From assembly GCF_900188225.1 (NCBI RefSeq), contig NZ_FZOC01000009.1:18544-82543 (forward strand): a DNA stretch of 64,000 nucleotides. Reading direction: 5' to 3'. The DNA is from Humidesulfovibrio mexicanus. GTDB lineage: Bacteria; Desulfobacterota; Desulfovibrionia; Desulfovibrionales; Desulfovibrionaceae. The notes under the pieces were generated by a model that had not been told where the DNA came from, searched no databases, and was given only the letters and a program-made list of their open reading frames with translations. The position numbers and the translations under genes are program-made. This document shows positions 8,972 to 16,155 of the stretch, in pieces; within the stretch, counting starts at the first letter, position 1, and every line of letters begins with the position of its first letter.

Positions 8972-9289
8972 CTACTTTCCCTTGATGATGTTCTTGTCGC
9001 CCTTGCCTTCGTCGATGATGACGATGTCGCCGTAGACGTTGCCGCCCACGACCGCGCTGTTGACGTTGGTGTCGCCGGATCCGGCCTCGATGGCGCCGCC
9101 CTGCTGGCGCTTGGCCAGAGACTTGGCCTTGACCTTCTCGTACTTGACGTTGGTGCCCTTCTTGAGGGTGTTGTCGAACTCGAAGCCGTCGTCGTTGTCG
9201 ATCTTGTCGTCCATGTCCTTGGCGAGGGCCGGGCCTCCGGCGGCAAGCGCCAGGCTCATGCCCAGGATGACCGCTGCAAGACGCTTCAT
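8972..9289 (-). CDS. Small secreted acidic protein of unknown function
   Basis: 105 residues with a Sec signal (MKRLAAVILGMSLALAAGGPALA). The mature chain starts Asp-rich (KDMDDKIDNDDG) and ends with GDTNVNSAVVGGNVYGDIVIIDEGKGDKNIIKGK, which resembles the Gly/Asn/Val-rich ends of the 38-residue repeat proteins nearby. The start follows gggagg by 7 nt. It is the first gene of the minus-strand operon that continues with the CsgG-like lipoprotein 41 nt downstream. It could be a minor subunit or nucleator; no function is known. Confidence 0.68.
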   Translation of the reverse strand: MKRLAAVILGMSLALAAGGPALAKDMDDKIDNDDGFEFDNTLKKGTNVKYEKVKAKSLAKRQQGGAIEAGSGDTNVNSAVVGGNVYGDIVIIDEGKGDKNIIKGK

Positions 9290-9392
9290 GGCCGCCTCCC
9301 CCGGACGCCGCACCCGCCGACGCTGCCTTGCGCCGGGGCTGGACGCCCGTCCGTTACGTGTATCGCTGGAAGCTATTCCAGCATACCATGTA

Positions 9393-9419
9393 CGTATAAT
9401 GACGCAACACTGTTGTCAA
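9393..9419 (-). promoter_or_regulatory. Candidate promoter of the minus-strand CsgG-like operon
   Basis: Reading the minus strand: TTGACA (9419-9414) and TATACG (9398-9393), about 100 nt before the gene starting at 9289. The -35 is perfect, but the 15-nt spacer is short, so it is tentative. Confidence 0.35.
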
Positions 9420-9465
9420 GGCGAGCACACGAAACAACACGCAGGAAGAAGCTGGCCGTGGGGCA

Positions 9466-9494
9466 TTGCAACGCTTTCCGGCGCGTGCTAGCAT
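9466..9494 (+). promoter_or_regulatory. Candidate extended -10 promoter
   Basis: TTGCAA (9466-9471), a 17-nt spacer and TAGCAT (9489-9494) preceded by TGC, an extended -10. It lies 72 nt before the repeat-protein gene at 9566. The same TGnTAGCnT element recurs before glpX and the hdr operon in this window. Confidence 0.45.
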
Positions 9495-9536
9495 TTGTCA
9501 TTACCTTGTGCCCCCCAGCCGTCCGTGCAGGAGACC

Positions 9537-9553
9537 CTCAAACAACGTTTGAG
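9537..9553. promoter_or_regulatory. 7-3-7 inverted repeat just before a ribosome-binding site
   Basis: CTCAAAC-aac-GTTTGAG, a perfect palindrome ending next to the aggagg of the gene at 9566. In DNA it could be an operator; in RNA, a small hairpin next to the RBS that tunes translation or stability. Confidence 0.5.
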
Positions 9554-9565
9554 AGGAGGAACGCC

Positions 9566-9913
9566 ATGAACGCCTTGCCCGTCCACAAGCCGGATGCTGC
9601 AGGGAACTGGACACAGTTTCACATGCTTTTCCTTTGCCTGGCCGCAGCTCTTGCCCTCCCGGCGGCGGGGCTGGCCGCCCAGGTGCACGAATCCGACCTC
9701 GCGGTCTCCAGCAAGGTGGGCAAGGTGTCCACCCAGGCCGAGGGCCGGAACGCCGAAGCGCGCTCCGTGGTCCACTCCGTGACCATCCACCCCGATGCCC
9801 GCACCGGCGACGTGCGGGTGAGCGGAGCCGTGGACAAGGTCCATTCCCAGTCCGTGGGCCAGAACACCAGCGCCGACAGCGCCGTGGGCGGGGTGAACGT
9901 GGGCGGCAAGTAA
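9566..9913 (+). CDS. Small secreted protein with two degenerate 38-residue repeats
   Basis: 115 residues. A long signal peptide (hydrophobic FHMLFLCLAAALALPAAGLAA) ends near residue 39. The mature part aligns with the 6900-7193 protein in the same register: unit 1 begins HESDLAVSSKVGKV, unit 2 RTGDVRVSGAVDKV, with conserved G-x-N, VHSV/VGGV and a final VGGK. The two genes are thus diverged paralogues, on opposite strands. The ATG has gaggagg 6-8 nt upstream. It ends 4 nt before the stop of the converging gene at 9918. It is inferred to be a surface-fibre subunit. Confidence 0.7.
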   Translation: MNALPVHKPDAAGNWTQFHMLFLCLAAALALPAAGLAAQVHESDLAVSSKVGKVSTQAEGRNAEARSVVHSVTIHPDARTGDVRVSGAVDKVHSQSVGQNTSADSAVGGVNVGGK

Positions 9914-9917
9914 AGCC

Positions 9918-10217
9918 CTACCGTCCCTTGACCGTGGCCACGGCCTCGCCGGGCGCGCGTCCCGGCGCCACGCGGCCCTGGTAGATGATCTGGGAGTCCG
10001 GCCCCTCGGCGGCGTCCTTGCGGCCGCGTTCGCGCCAAAGCCACACGTGGCCGTCCTTGGTGTCCACGATGAGCACCTTGGGCGGAAACAGATTGTTGTC
10101 GCCGCTCTGCACCACCACGGGCTTGTAGCGGATGATCTCCTCCGCCAGGGCGGTGGCGCGGCACAGCGGCAGGGAGAGGATGACCAGAAGAAACGGAAGG
10201 GCGATGCGCCTGGGCAT
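9918..10217 (-). CDS. Small exported protein of unknown function
   Basis: 99 residues with a Sec signal peptide (MPRRIALPFLLVILSLPLCRATALA). The mature part (EEIIRYKPVVVQSGDNNLFPPKVLIVDTKDGHVWLWRE) looks like a single small beta-rich domain; the sequence around KVLIVDTKDGHVWLW is reminiscent of beta-propeller blades or YjfA-like secreted domains. A gaggagg sits 4 nt before the ATG. It converges on the repeat-protein gene with a 4-nt gap. I do not recognise the family. Confidence 0.6.
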   Translation of the reverse strand: MPRRIALPFLLVILSLPLCRATALAEEIIRYKPVVVQSGDNNLFPPKVLIVDTKDGHVWLWRERGRKDAAEGPDSQIIYQGRVAPGRAPGEAVATVKGR

Positions 10218-10390
10218 GGGGCCTCCTCGTCTGCGGTGAAGATGCGCGGGACGTTCGGGGGGCTTGGACACAGCATATCCCGAAACGCGCCGTGCGGGCA
10301 AGGGGTTTGCTTTCCCGCCTTGATAATCGACGCGTGTTCGTGCATACGTAGGGTATCAACCCCCCGGTCCAGCAAGAGGAGGCCCCCGCC

Positions 10391-10807
10391 ATGCAGGCGC
10401 ATCCGCACATGCCGTTGGCCGCTTCCGCAGCGGCCCTGCTTGCCCTGGCTCTGCTCTGCCTGCCTGCGGCCGCTCCGGGCGCCGGCCGCATGGACACGCC
10501 CTCGGAGGAGGAACTCATCGCGCGCGGCTTCCGCTTCGTCACGGAGAAGCCCGCCGACAAATTCCACGAGATCCCCGGCGACGACACCGTCATCCGCGTG
10601 TACAAGAAGGGCCAGGAGACCGTGGGGCTCTATATCCTGCGCAACGGGCGCATCTACGGCTACGCGGTGAAGGTGGGCGGGCAGCCCATGGCCGCCTACA
10701 TCGACGAGTACAACTCCGGCTATTGCGCAAAAGACGTGAGCGCGGGCGAAAACTTCATGATCGATCTGCGCGCCTATGGCATGGACCGGGCCAGCCGCCG
10801 CAAATAG
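10391..10807 (+). CDS. Small exported protein of unknown function
   Basis: 138 residues. The N-terminus is a signal peptide (LAASAAALLALALLCLPAAAPGAG). The mature part (MDTPSEEELIARGFRFVTEKPADKFHEIPGDDTVIRVYKKGQETVGLYILRNGRIYGYAVKVGG) predicts alternating strands with a single Cys (SGYCAKD). An RBS (agaggagg) precedes the ATG. It is followed after 24 nt by a CsgG-like gene, so the two likely form an operon. The family is not recognised. Confidence 0.62.
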   Translation: MQAHPHMPLAASAAALLALALLCLPAAAPGAGRMDTPSEEELIARGFRFVTEKPADKFHEIPGDDTVIRVYKKGQETVGLYILRNGRIYGYAVKVGGQPMAAYIDEYNSGYCAKDVSAGENFMIDLRAYGMDRASRRK

Positions 10808-10831
10808 CACCGCACACAGGAGGTTTTTTTC

Positions 10832-11506
10832 ATGCGCATCCGACTCCGCGCCCAGGCCATGGCCCTGGCTCTTGTCCTGGCCCTGTGCGGCCTGGCCCGC
10901 GCCCAGGCCCCCACCACCCTGGCCGTGCTGCCCTTCGAGAACAACGCCGTCACCGATGCGAAGATGTACGAGCCCCTCGCCCAGGGGCTGGCCGCCATGC
11001 TCATCACGGACCTCAAGATGGCCGGAACGAGCCTCAAGGTCATCGAGCGGGCGCAGATCGCCGCCATCCTGAAGGAGGTGGCCTTGAGCCAGAGCGGCAT
11101 GGTGGACGCGGCCACGGCGGTGCAGGCCGGGCGGCTCCTGGGCGCGCAGAGCATCGCCTTCGGCGCGTTCATGGTCCTGGGCGACGACGTGCGCATGGAC
11201 GCCCGCATCATCAACGTGGAGACCAGCGAGTGCATCATGGCCGCCTCCATCACCGGCGGCAAGAAGGACTTCATGAAGCTGGAGCGCCAGTTGGCGGAGA
11301 AGATCGCCGCCGCCCTCAAGGTGAGCCTGTCGCAGATTCCGCCCGCGGCCAGCGGCATGGACGCGGCGCTTCTGTACTCCCGCGGGCTGGAGGCCCTGGA
11401 CAAGGGCGACCGCGCCGGGGCCGAGAAGCTCTTCGCCGAGACCGTGGCCGCCGACCCGGCCTACAAGCGGCAGGTGGAGGGCATCATGGCCGCGTTGAAC
11501 CAGTAG
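10832..11506 (+). CDS. Periplasmic CsgG/FlgO-like protein
   Basis: 224 residues with a Sec signal (ALALVLALCGLARAQA). The body is a CsgG/FlgO-type domain: TLAVLPFENNAVTDAKMYEPLAQGLAAMLITDLKMAGTSLKVIERAQIAAILKEVALSQSGMVDAATAVQAGRLLGAQSIAFGAFM. A short TPR-like helix pair (YSRGLEALDKGDRAGAEKLFAETVAADPAY) closes it. No lipobox is present, unlike the two minus-strand relatives. It is the second CsgG/FlgO-like domain of this subtype in the locus, besides 5543-6784. In other bacteria such proteins assist curli, flagellar outer-membrane or penicillin-binding-protein functions; the precise role here is unknown. Confidence 0.78.
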   Translation: MRIRLRAQAMALALVLALCGLARAQAPTTLAVLPFENNAVTDAKMYEPLAQGLAAMLITDLKMAGTSLKVIERAQIAAILKEVALSQSGMVDAATAVQAGRLLGAQSIAFGAFMVLGDDVRMDARIINVETSECIMAASITGGKKDFMKLERQLAEKIAAALKVSLSQIPPAASGMDAALLYSRGLEALDKGDRAGAEKLFAETVAADPAYKRQVEGIMAALNQ

Positions 11507-11524
11507 CCCGGCCCTGACGCGAAA

Positions 11525-11560
11525 GCCCCGGCAGGACGAACGTCCCGCCGGGGCCTTTTG
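11525..11560 (+). terminator. Rho-independent terminator
   Basis: A 14-bp stem GCCCCGGCaGGACG / CGTCCcGCCGGGGC (one mismatch), followed by CCTTTTGTTTT. It ends the plus-strand CsgG-like gene, just before the end of the converging caspase gene. Confidence 0.85.
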
Positions 11561-11584
11561 TTTTGCCCCCGACTCCGCGCCCGG

Positions 11585-13309
11585 CTACCGGATGCGCACG
11601 TCCACCTGCCCGGCCGCAAAATCCTGCACCACGATGCGCCGCTTGCCGGAAAGGGGCGTGTTGTCCACGGCCACGGCCAGGTCCTCGCCCGTGCCGCCGT
11701 AGCGCACGTCCAGCACCAGCAGGCCGCTCTGCTTGTTCCAGCGGTCCGTGGCCACCTCGTTCACGCTGGAGGTCTTTTGCAGGGCGGACAAAAGCGACGC
11801 GTAGGCCGACATGTCGCCCACGCCGGTGGCGAAGAGGCGTATCTGCCCGCCCTCGGCCGCGTCCTTCATGGCCAGGCTGGTCAACGTGGGGGCCACGTAG
11901 CCGTCTATGGTCGCGCGGGAGGCCTGGGCCAGGGCCTTCTGCGCGCCGTTGAGCGCGCTTACGTGCGCTGCGGCCGCGCTCTGCACCGTGGAGCCCAGCA
12001 CCTGCCCATTCTGGGCGCTGACGATCTTGAGCTGGATGTTGGTTTGAATGGAGCGCAGGTTGGTTCCAGGCATAACCTCGCCCGCATCCTGTATGGCGGC
12101 CTTTCCCACCAGCACGTACCGCGCGCCGAACATGGCCCCGAGCTGCTTGGCCGCGTCGGCGTCGCCGGAAAGGGCCAGCCGCACCTGCCCCTTCTGGTTG
12201 GCGGCCTCAAGCTGGGCCTTGTCGATGAGCGGGTAGCCCAGGGCGGAGAGCCGGGCCAAAAGCTCGTTCTCGGCCATGCTCATGCCCTTTACCGGACAGT
12301 TCACGCAGTCCTCCTGCACCAGCAGCATGAGCTTGGGCGGCTTGGCTTGTCGCTGGGCCGCGGGCCGGGCAGGGGCAGGGGCAGGGCTTACCGCCGGGTC
12401 CGGGGCGGGCCTGGAAGCCGCCGCCTGGGCCTGCTGCTGGCCGCGCTCTATCTGCCGCTTGAGCTCCGCGATCTCCGCGCGCTCCTTCTCTATCCTGGCC
12501 CATTCCTCGGCCGCGGCCTTGTCCATGGCTCCGCCCGCGGTCTCGCCCCCGCCCCTGAAAAAGAAATCACCGGTGAGGGACGAGGACTGCCAGGGCACCT
12601 GCCGCTTGCTGGTCTCGCGCATGACGGACACGCGCACCTTCTTGAGCACCTTGTCCACCTCCAGATTCGGGGTGGGCATGTACTCCAGCATGTACTTGGT
12701 GAACACGCCGTTCCTGCCCTCTCCGTCGGCGGCGGTGTCGCCCGGGGCGGTGGCGTAGGCGATGAAGGTGCCCGTGGGCGCGTCCATGCGCGCAAGCCCC
12801 TTGGAGGACGAGCGGTAGCTGCGGGCAAAGGGGTTGTCGCGGCAGGCGTCCAAAATGACGATATTGAGCGGGTTGCCCGCGTTGTGCATGGCGTCCAGCA
12901 CGCGCCCGGCATCCACGGACTCGTACTTGATGTCGCTTTCCTGGCTGATCTTGGCCCCGATGGGGATGAGGTAGTTGACGCCGCCCACCTGCATTCCGTG
13001 CCCGGCGAAGAAGAAGAGTCCCATGGATTCCTTGTTCAGCTTGCCCTGGAACTCGCGGATGGCGTCCTCCATCTGCTTCTGGTTGGCGTTCAGCCGCGAG
13101 ATGACCTCGAAGCCCAGATTCTTGAGCATGGAGCCCATGTCCGTGGCGTCGTTGACCGGATTCTTCAGCGGCGAGGACTCGTAGGCGGAGTTTCCGATGA
13201 CCAGCGCCAGGCGCTTCTGGGTGTCGGCCAGGGCCGGGGCGGCGGCCAGCAGGGCCAGGCCGGTCAGGACACCAGCCAGGACGAGGGCCAAAGGTGGGCG
13301 GATGCGCAT
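11585..13309 (-). CDS. Exported caspase-family (C14) protein with C-terminal assembly-type domain
   Basis: 574 residues. Signal peptide to about ALA28. The caspase/metacaspase domain (about 31-265) has RLALVIGNSAY, catalytic His104 in FFFAGHGMQ and catalytic Cys156 in VILDACRDNPF. A coiled, Glu/Gln-rich linker (about 275-310) and an Ala/Pro-rich stretch follow. The C-terminal half (about 345-574) contains MAENELLARLSALGYPLIDKAQLEAA and QLGAMFGARYVLVGKAAI, a CsgG/FlgT-like pattern often attached to envelope proteins. The start follows aaggagg; an upstream Met lacks an RBS. Both catalytic residues are intact, so activity is expected, targets unknown. It ends the accessory cluster and may mature the secreted proteins there, which is inference. 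Confidence 0.82.
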   Translation of the reverse strand: MRIRPPLALVLAGVLTGLALLAAAPALADTQKRLALVIGNSAYESSPLKNPVNDATDMGSMLKNLGFEVISRLNANQKQMEDAIREFQGKLNKESMGLFFFAGHGMQVGGVNYLIPIGAKISQESDIKYESVDAGRVLDAMHNAGNPLNIVILDACRDNPFARSYRSSSKGLARMDAPTGTFIAYATAPGDTAADGEGRNGVFTKYMLEYMPTPNLEVDKVLKKVRVSVMRETSKRQVPWQSSSLTGDFFFRGGGETAGGAMDKAAAEEWARIEKERAEIAELKRQIERGQQQAQAAASRPAPDPAVSPAPAPARPAAQRQAKPPKLMLLVQEDCVNCPVKGMSMAENELLARLSALGYPLIDKAQLEAANQKGQVRLALSGDADAAKQLGAMFGARYVLVGKAAIQDAGEVMPGTNLRSIQTNIQLKIVSAQNGQVLGSTVQSAAAAHVSALNGAQKALAQASRATIDGYVAPTLTSLAMKDAAEGGQIRLFATGVGDMSAYASLLSALQKTSSVNEVATDRWNKQSGLLVLDVRYGGTGEDLAVAVDNTPLSGKRRIVVQDFAAGQVDVRIR

Positions 13310-13430
13310 GGGTTCCTCCTTGGCGGACTCAAGGGGGGGTGGATATGTATGCATCTACCCAATGACGCGGAAAATGGCAACGCGCCCCAAGGGGCCGGGC
13401 GGGGCAACAGGGCGCGAGCGCACCCGGCGG

Positions 13431-13568
13431 CTACGTGCGGGTCAGCGCCTGGGCCCGGCGCTTGACACGCTCCGGGTACCAGGTGGTGAACAGCAGGCAG
13501 GAGAGCATCATGGAGTAGTTGAGCGCCTCGATCTGCCACTCCGGCCATGCCGTGCCCTGGCTTTTGAG
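13431..13568 (-). other. Reading-frame continuation beyond an in-frame UAG
   Basis: After the UAG at 13571-13569 the same frame stays open for 45 codons and ends at UAG 13433-13431. The read-through part (beginning LKSQGTAWPEWQIEAL, with NYSMMLSCLLFTTWYPERVKRR) looks like genuine protein: a hydrophobic helix followed by a basic stop-transfer segment, matching the membrane protein upstream. It suggests a recent nonsense mutation, a sequencing error or, less likely, UAG decoding. Confidence 0.6.
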
Positions 13569-13997
13569 CTAGGCCAGGCCCGCGCCCACGGTGAACACCG
13601 CCGCCCAGGTGGCGGTGAGCACGGTGTTGGTGCGCACAAAGGCCGGATGGCTCCAACGCGAGGGATCGGTATGCTCCTTGGCGTACTCCAGGGTGAAGGG
13701 GCGGCCCAGGGCGAGCGTGGTCCAGGCGCCCACGGCCAGCGCGCCGTTGGCCAGCACGCCCATGAAGCGCACGGTCCACATGTGCTCGAAGGCGAACACG
13801 GCCACGCAGGCGTAGCTGAAAAACACGATGCCCACCCACATGATGACGCCCTTGTGCAGCTTGAGCACGGCCATGACCAGGGTGAGCGCGGCGGCCACGG
13901 CCAGCCCCAGCTTGAGCCGGAACATGGAGCCGTGCGCGAGGAAGAGGAACGCGATCCACGGCGCGAAGCCGAGCATGAGTTTGATGAACTGACGCAT
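13569..13997 (-). CDS. Polytopic membrane protein of unknown function, probably cut short by UAG
   Basis: 142 residues to the first stop. About five transmembrane helices are visible (IKLMLGFAPWIAFLFLAHG; KLGLAVAAALTLVMAVL; GVIMWVGIVFFSYACVAVFAF; FMGVLANGALAVGAWTTLALG; NTVLTATWAAVFTVGAGLA) and a polar loop TLEYAKEHTDPSRWSHPAFVRTN. The frame continues in good coding style for 45 codons after the UAG, which would complete a 188-residue protein with a sixth helix. It lies 30 nt downstream of the C-N hydrolase gene. The overall look is that of septation-protein-A-like or DUF-type hypothetical membrane proteins; no function assigned. Confidence 0.65.
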   Translation of the reverse strand: MRQFIKLMLGFAPWIAFLFLAHGSMFRLKLGLAVAAALTLVMAVLKLHKGVIMWVGIVFFSYACVAVFAFEHMWTVRFMGVLANGALAVGAWTTLALGRPFTLEYAKEHTDPSRWSHPAFVRTNTVLTATWAAVFTVGAGLA

Positions 13998-14027
13998 TGG
14001 AGGTCCTCGCTAGAGCTTGCGGGATTG

Positions 14028-14930
14028 CTAGTCGTCGAAACGCTTCACGATGTTCTGGTAGGCGTCGGTGCGGCGGTCGCGCAAAAACGGCCAGCCCCGG
14101 CGCACGTCCTCCATGCGCCCGGGGTCCACCCGGGCCAGCAGGATGGTCTCCTCGTCCGTGGGCGCCTGGGCCACCAGCTCGCCCGCCGGGCCGGCCACGA
14201 AGCTCGTGCCCCAGAACTCTATGCCCGCGCCCGCCGCGTTGTTGCCGTCGAGCAAAGGGCGCTCCAGCCCGATGCGGTTGGCCGCCGCGATGTAGCAGCC
14301 GTTGGCCACGGCGTGGCCGCGCTGCACCAGCATCCAGGCGTCGCGCTGCTCCTGGCCCAGCTGGGCCTTTTCCTGCGGGTGCCAGCCGATGGCCGTGGGG
14401 TAAAAGATGACCTCGGCCCCTTTCAGCGCGGTCAAACGCGCGGCCTCCGGGTACCACTGGTCCCAGCACACGCACACGCCGATGCGCCCCACGTGGGTGT
14501 CCACGGCCAGAAAGCCCAGATCGCCGGGGGTGAAGTAGAACTTCTCGTAGAACGCCGGGTCGTCGGGGATGTGCATCTTGCGATACACGCCGAGCACGTT
14601 CCCCTCGCGGCCGATGACCGCCGCCGTGTTGTGGTAGAGCCCGATGGCGCGCTTCTCGAACAGCGAGACCACCATGGCCGCGCCGGTCTTTTTCGCCAGC
14701 GTGCCGAAGGCCTCTGTGGTGGGGCCGGGAACCGGCTCGGCCAAATCAAAGAGGCGGGCATCCTCCTGCTGGCAGAAGTAGGGGCCTTTGAAGAGCTCCT
14801 GCAGGCAGACGACATCGGCCCCGAGGCCTGCGGCGCGCTCGGCCAGCTCCAGGTTGGCCTGGAGGTTCTCCTGGGCGCTGTCGCGGCAGGCGGTCTGCAC
14901 AAGGGCGATGGTGTAGGGCGTGCGGCTCAT
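14028..14930 (-). CDS. aguB: Carbon-nitrogen hydrolase, N-carbamoylputrescine amidase type
   Basis: 300 residues, cytoplasmic nitrilase-superfamily amidase. The Glu-Lys-Cys triad is visible: E45 in VCLQELF, Lys in VYRKMHIPDDP (about 119) and Cys in GVCVCWDQWYPEAAR (about 156). The KMHIPDDPAFYEKFYFTPGD and WDQWYPEAARL segments match AguB, which converts N-carbamoylputrescine to putrescine, CO2 and ammonia, the last step of agmatine-derived putrescine synthesis. No agmatine deiminase gene is adjacent, so substrate assignment is by similarity only. It is followed by the UAG-interrupted membrane gene. Confidence 0.85.
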   Translation of the reverse strand: MSRTPYTIALVQTACRDSAQENLQANLELAERAAGLGADVVCLQELFKGPYFCQQEDARLFDLAEPVPGPTTEAFGTLAKKTGAAMVVSLFEKRAIGLYHNTAAVIGREGNVLGVYRKMHIPDDPAFYEKFYFTPGDLGFLAVDTHVGRIGVCVCWDQWYPEAARLTALKGAEVIFYPTAIGWHPQEKAQLGQEQRDAWMLVQRGHAVANGCYIAAANRIGLERPLLDGNNAAGAGIEFWGTSFVAGPAGELVAQAPTDEETILLARVDPGRMEDVRRGWPFLRDRRTDAYQNIVKRFDD

Positions 14931-14957
14931 GGACGGCCTCGCGATGCTGCTGGTGTG

Positions 14958-15000
14958 AAAGAAAAAGCGCCGGGGTGGGTTGTTGCGCCCGCCCCGGCGC
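14958..15000 (-). terminator. Rho-independent terminator
   Basis: On the minus strand, GCGCCGGGG...CCCCGGCGC (with extra G-C and G-U pairs inside) followed by TTTTTCTTTC. It ends the DUF3426 gene. Confidence 0.8.
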
Positions 15001-15034
15001 CGCCGATGCGTGTAGAGCTGTGCCGCCCGCGCCC

Positions 15035-16129
15035 CTACTTGGGGTCAAGCGCGTCGATGACCTTGACGCCGAACTCCTTGACCGCGTCTGGCGGCTTGAA
15101 GAACACGGCCATGAAGGGTGTGTCCATGCCGGTCTTGAGGAAGGTGTTGCTGGTGAGGATGCCGACCTCCGAGGAAAGGCTGGCGTTGATCTCCTCCTCG
15201 CTTTGCACCTGGAGCTGGAACTGGGAAAGGGTGTTGCCGCACAAAAGCTGCTTGCTGGCCAGCACCTGCCCCTTTTCGTCGAACAGGGTGATCTCGACCT
15301 TGATGCGCTCCTTGGGGGTGGCGAAGTTGTTCACCGCCTTGCCTTCCACCACGAAGACGTTCCCCGCCTTTTCATTGGGGATGTAGTACTGGCGAACGTT
15401 CCGGAGGGCAATGTCCTTGACCTTGTCGATCTTCTCCTCGCCTTGTTTCTCTCCGGAGAGGGAGCCCAGGAAAGGAATGTTCATCTTGGTCCAGGGCTTG
15501 AACACGAAGAGCGCGGCCACCAGCGCGGCCACCACGGCAAGCGAGACCCCCAGGATGATGAGCTTCTTCTTTTTCGCCGCCCCGGCGTCCTTGGCGGGAG
15601 CGTCCAGGCTGGCGCCGCCCAGGGAGTTCAGGAAGTCGTCTTCGCCGCCGATCTTGGCCTCGTGGCCGGAGGCCGCGTCCAGGCTGGCGCTGAAGCTGCC
15701 GCCATCGTCGTCGACATCGGTCCTGGTGGAAGGCGCGACGGGCTCGTCGTCGAAGGGACTCTTGCCCGCCGTGGCGGAGAAGCCGGGCAGGTCGTCGTCG
15801 TCTGCCGGACCAGCCGCGGGCTCGTCATCGTCCCAGGGCAGCTTCTTGCCTCCGGCAGCGGCAGGGGCCGCGGGCTCGTCGTCGTCCCAGGGCAGTTTCT
15901 TGCCAGGGGCCGTGGCCGGGGCTTCGGGCGCGGCGGGCGCGGCGGGCGCGGGCCGGGCGGCGGCCTCGGCCGCGTTCAGGTCGCCAAGCTCCTTGTCGAA
16001 ATCCTTGCCCGGAGGCATGACGGTGAACACGTGCTTGCACCGCGCGCAGCGCACCTTGGATCCGGTGGGCGCGATCTTTTCCTCTGGGAGGTTGTACTTG
16101 CTCTGGCAGTTGGGACAGGCGACAATCAT
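15035..16129 (-). CDS. Zinc-ribbon and DUF3426 membrane protein
   Basis: 364 residues. The N-terminal MJ0042-type zinc ribbon has CPNCQSKYNLPEEKI and CARCKHVF (residues 5-34). A long Ala/Asp/Pro-rich disordered stretch holds a repeated KLPWDDDEPAA motif (two or three copies, about 75-115). One transmembrane helix (LIILGVSLAVVAALVAALFVF, near 190-210) leads to a C-terminal DUF3426 domain (YIPNEKAGNVFVVEGKAVNNFATPKERIKVEITLFD), an immunoglobulin-like fold. The zinc ribbon would be cytosolic and DUF3426 periplasmic. Such proteins are common in Desulfovibrio and myxobacteria, often thought regulatory; the role is unknown. Confidence 0.85.
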   Translation of the reverse strand: MIVACPNCQSKYNLPEEKIAPTGSKVRCARCKHVFTVMPPGKDFDKELGDLNAAEAAARPAPAAPAAPEAPATAPGKKLPWDDDEPAAPAAAGGKKLPWDDDEPAAGPADDDDLPGFSATAGKSPFDDEPVAPSTRTDVDDDGGSFSASLDAASGHEAKIGGEDDFLNSLGGASLDAPAKDAGAAKKKKLIILGVSLAVVAALVAALFVFKPWTKMNIPFLGSLSGEKQGEEKIDKVKDIALRNVRQYYIPNEKAGNVFVVEGKAVNNFATPKERIKVEITLFDEKGQVLASKQLLCGNTLSQFQLQVQSEEEINASLSSEVGILTSNTFLKTGMDTPFMAVFFKPPDAVKEFGVKVIDALDPK

Positions 16130-16155
16130 GATGTTTCTCTAGCTCCAACGCCCCG

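Noticed and set aside
13431..13997. Pyrrolysine-coding UAG
   Set aside because: Only one UAG-extended gene, and several neighbouring genes end in UAG normally; nonsense mutation or error is simpler.
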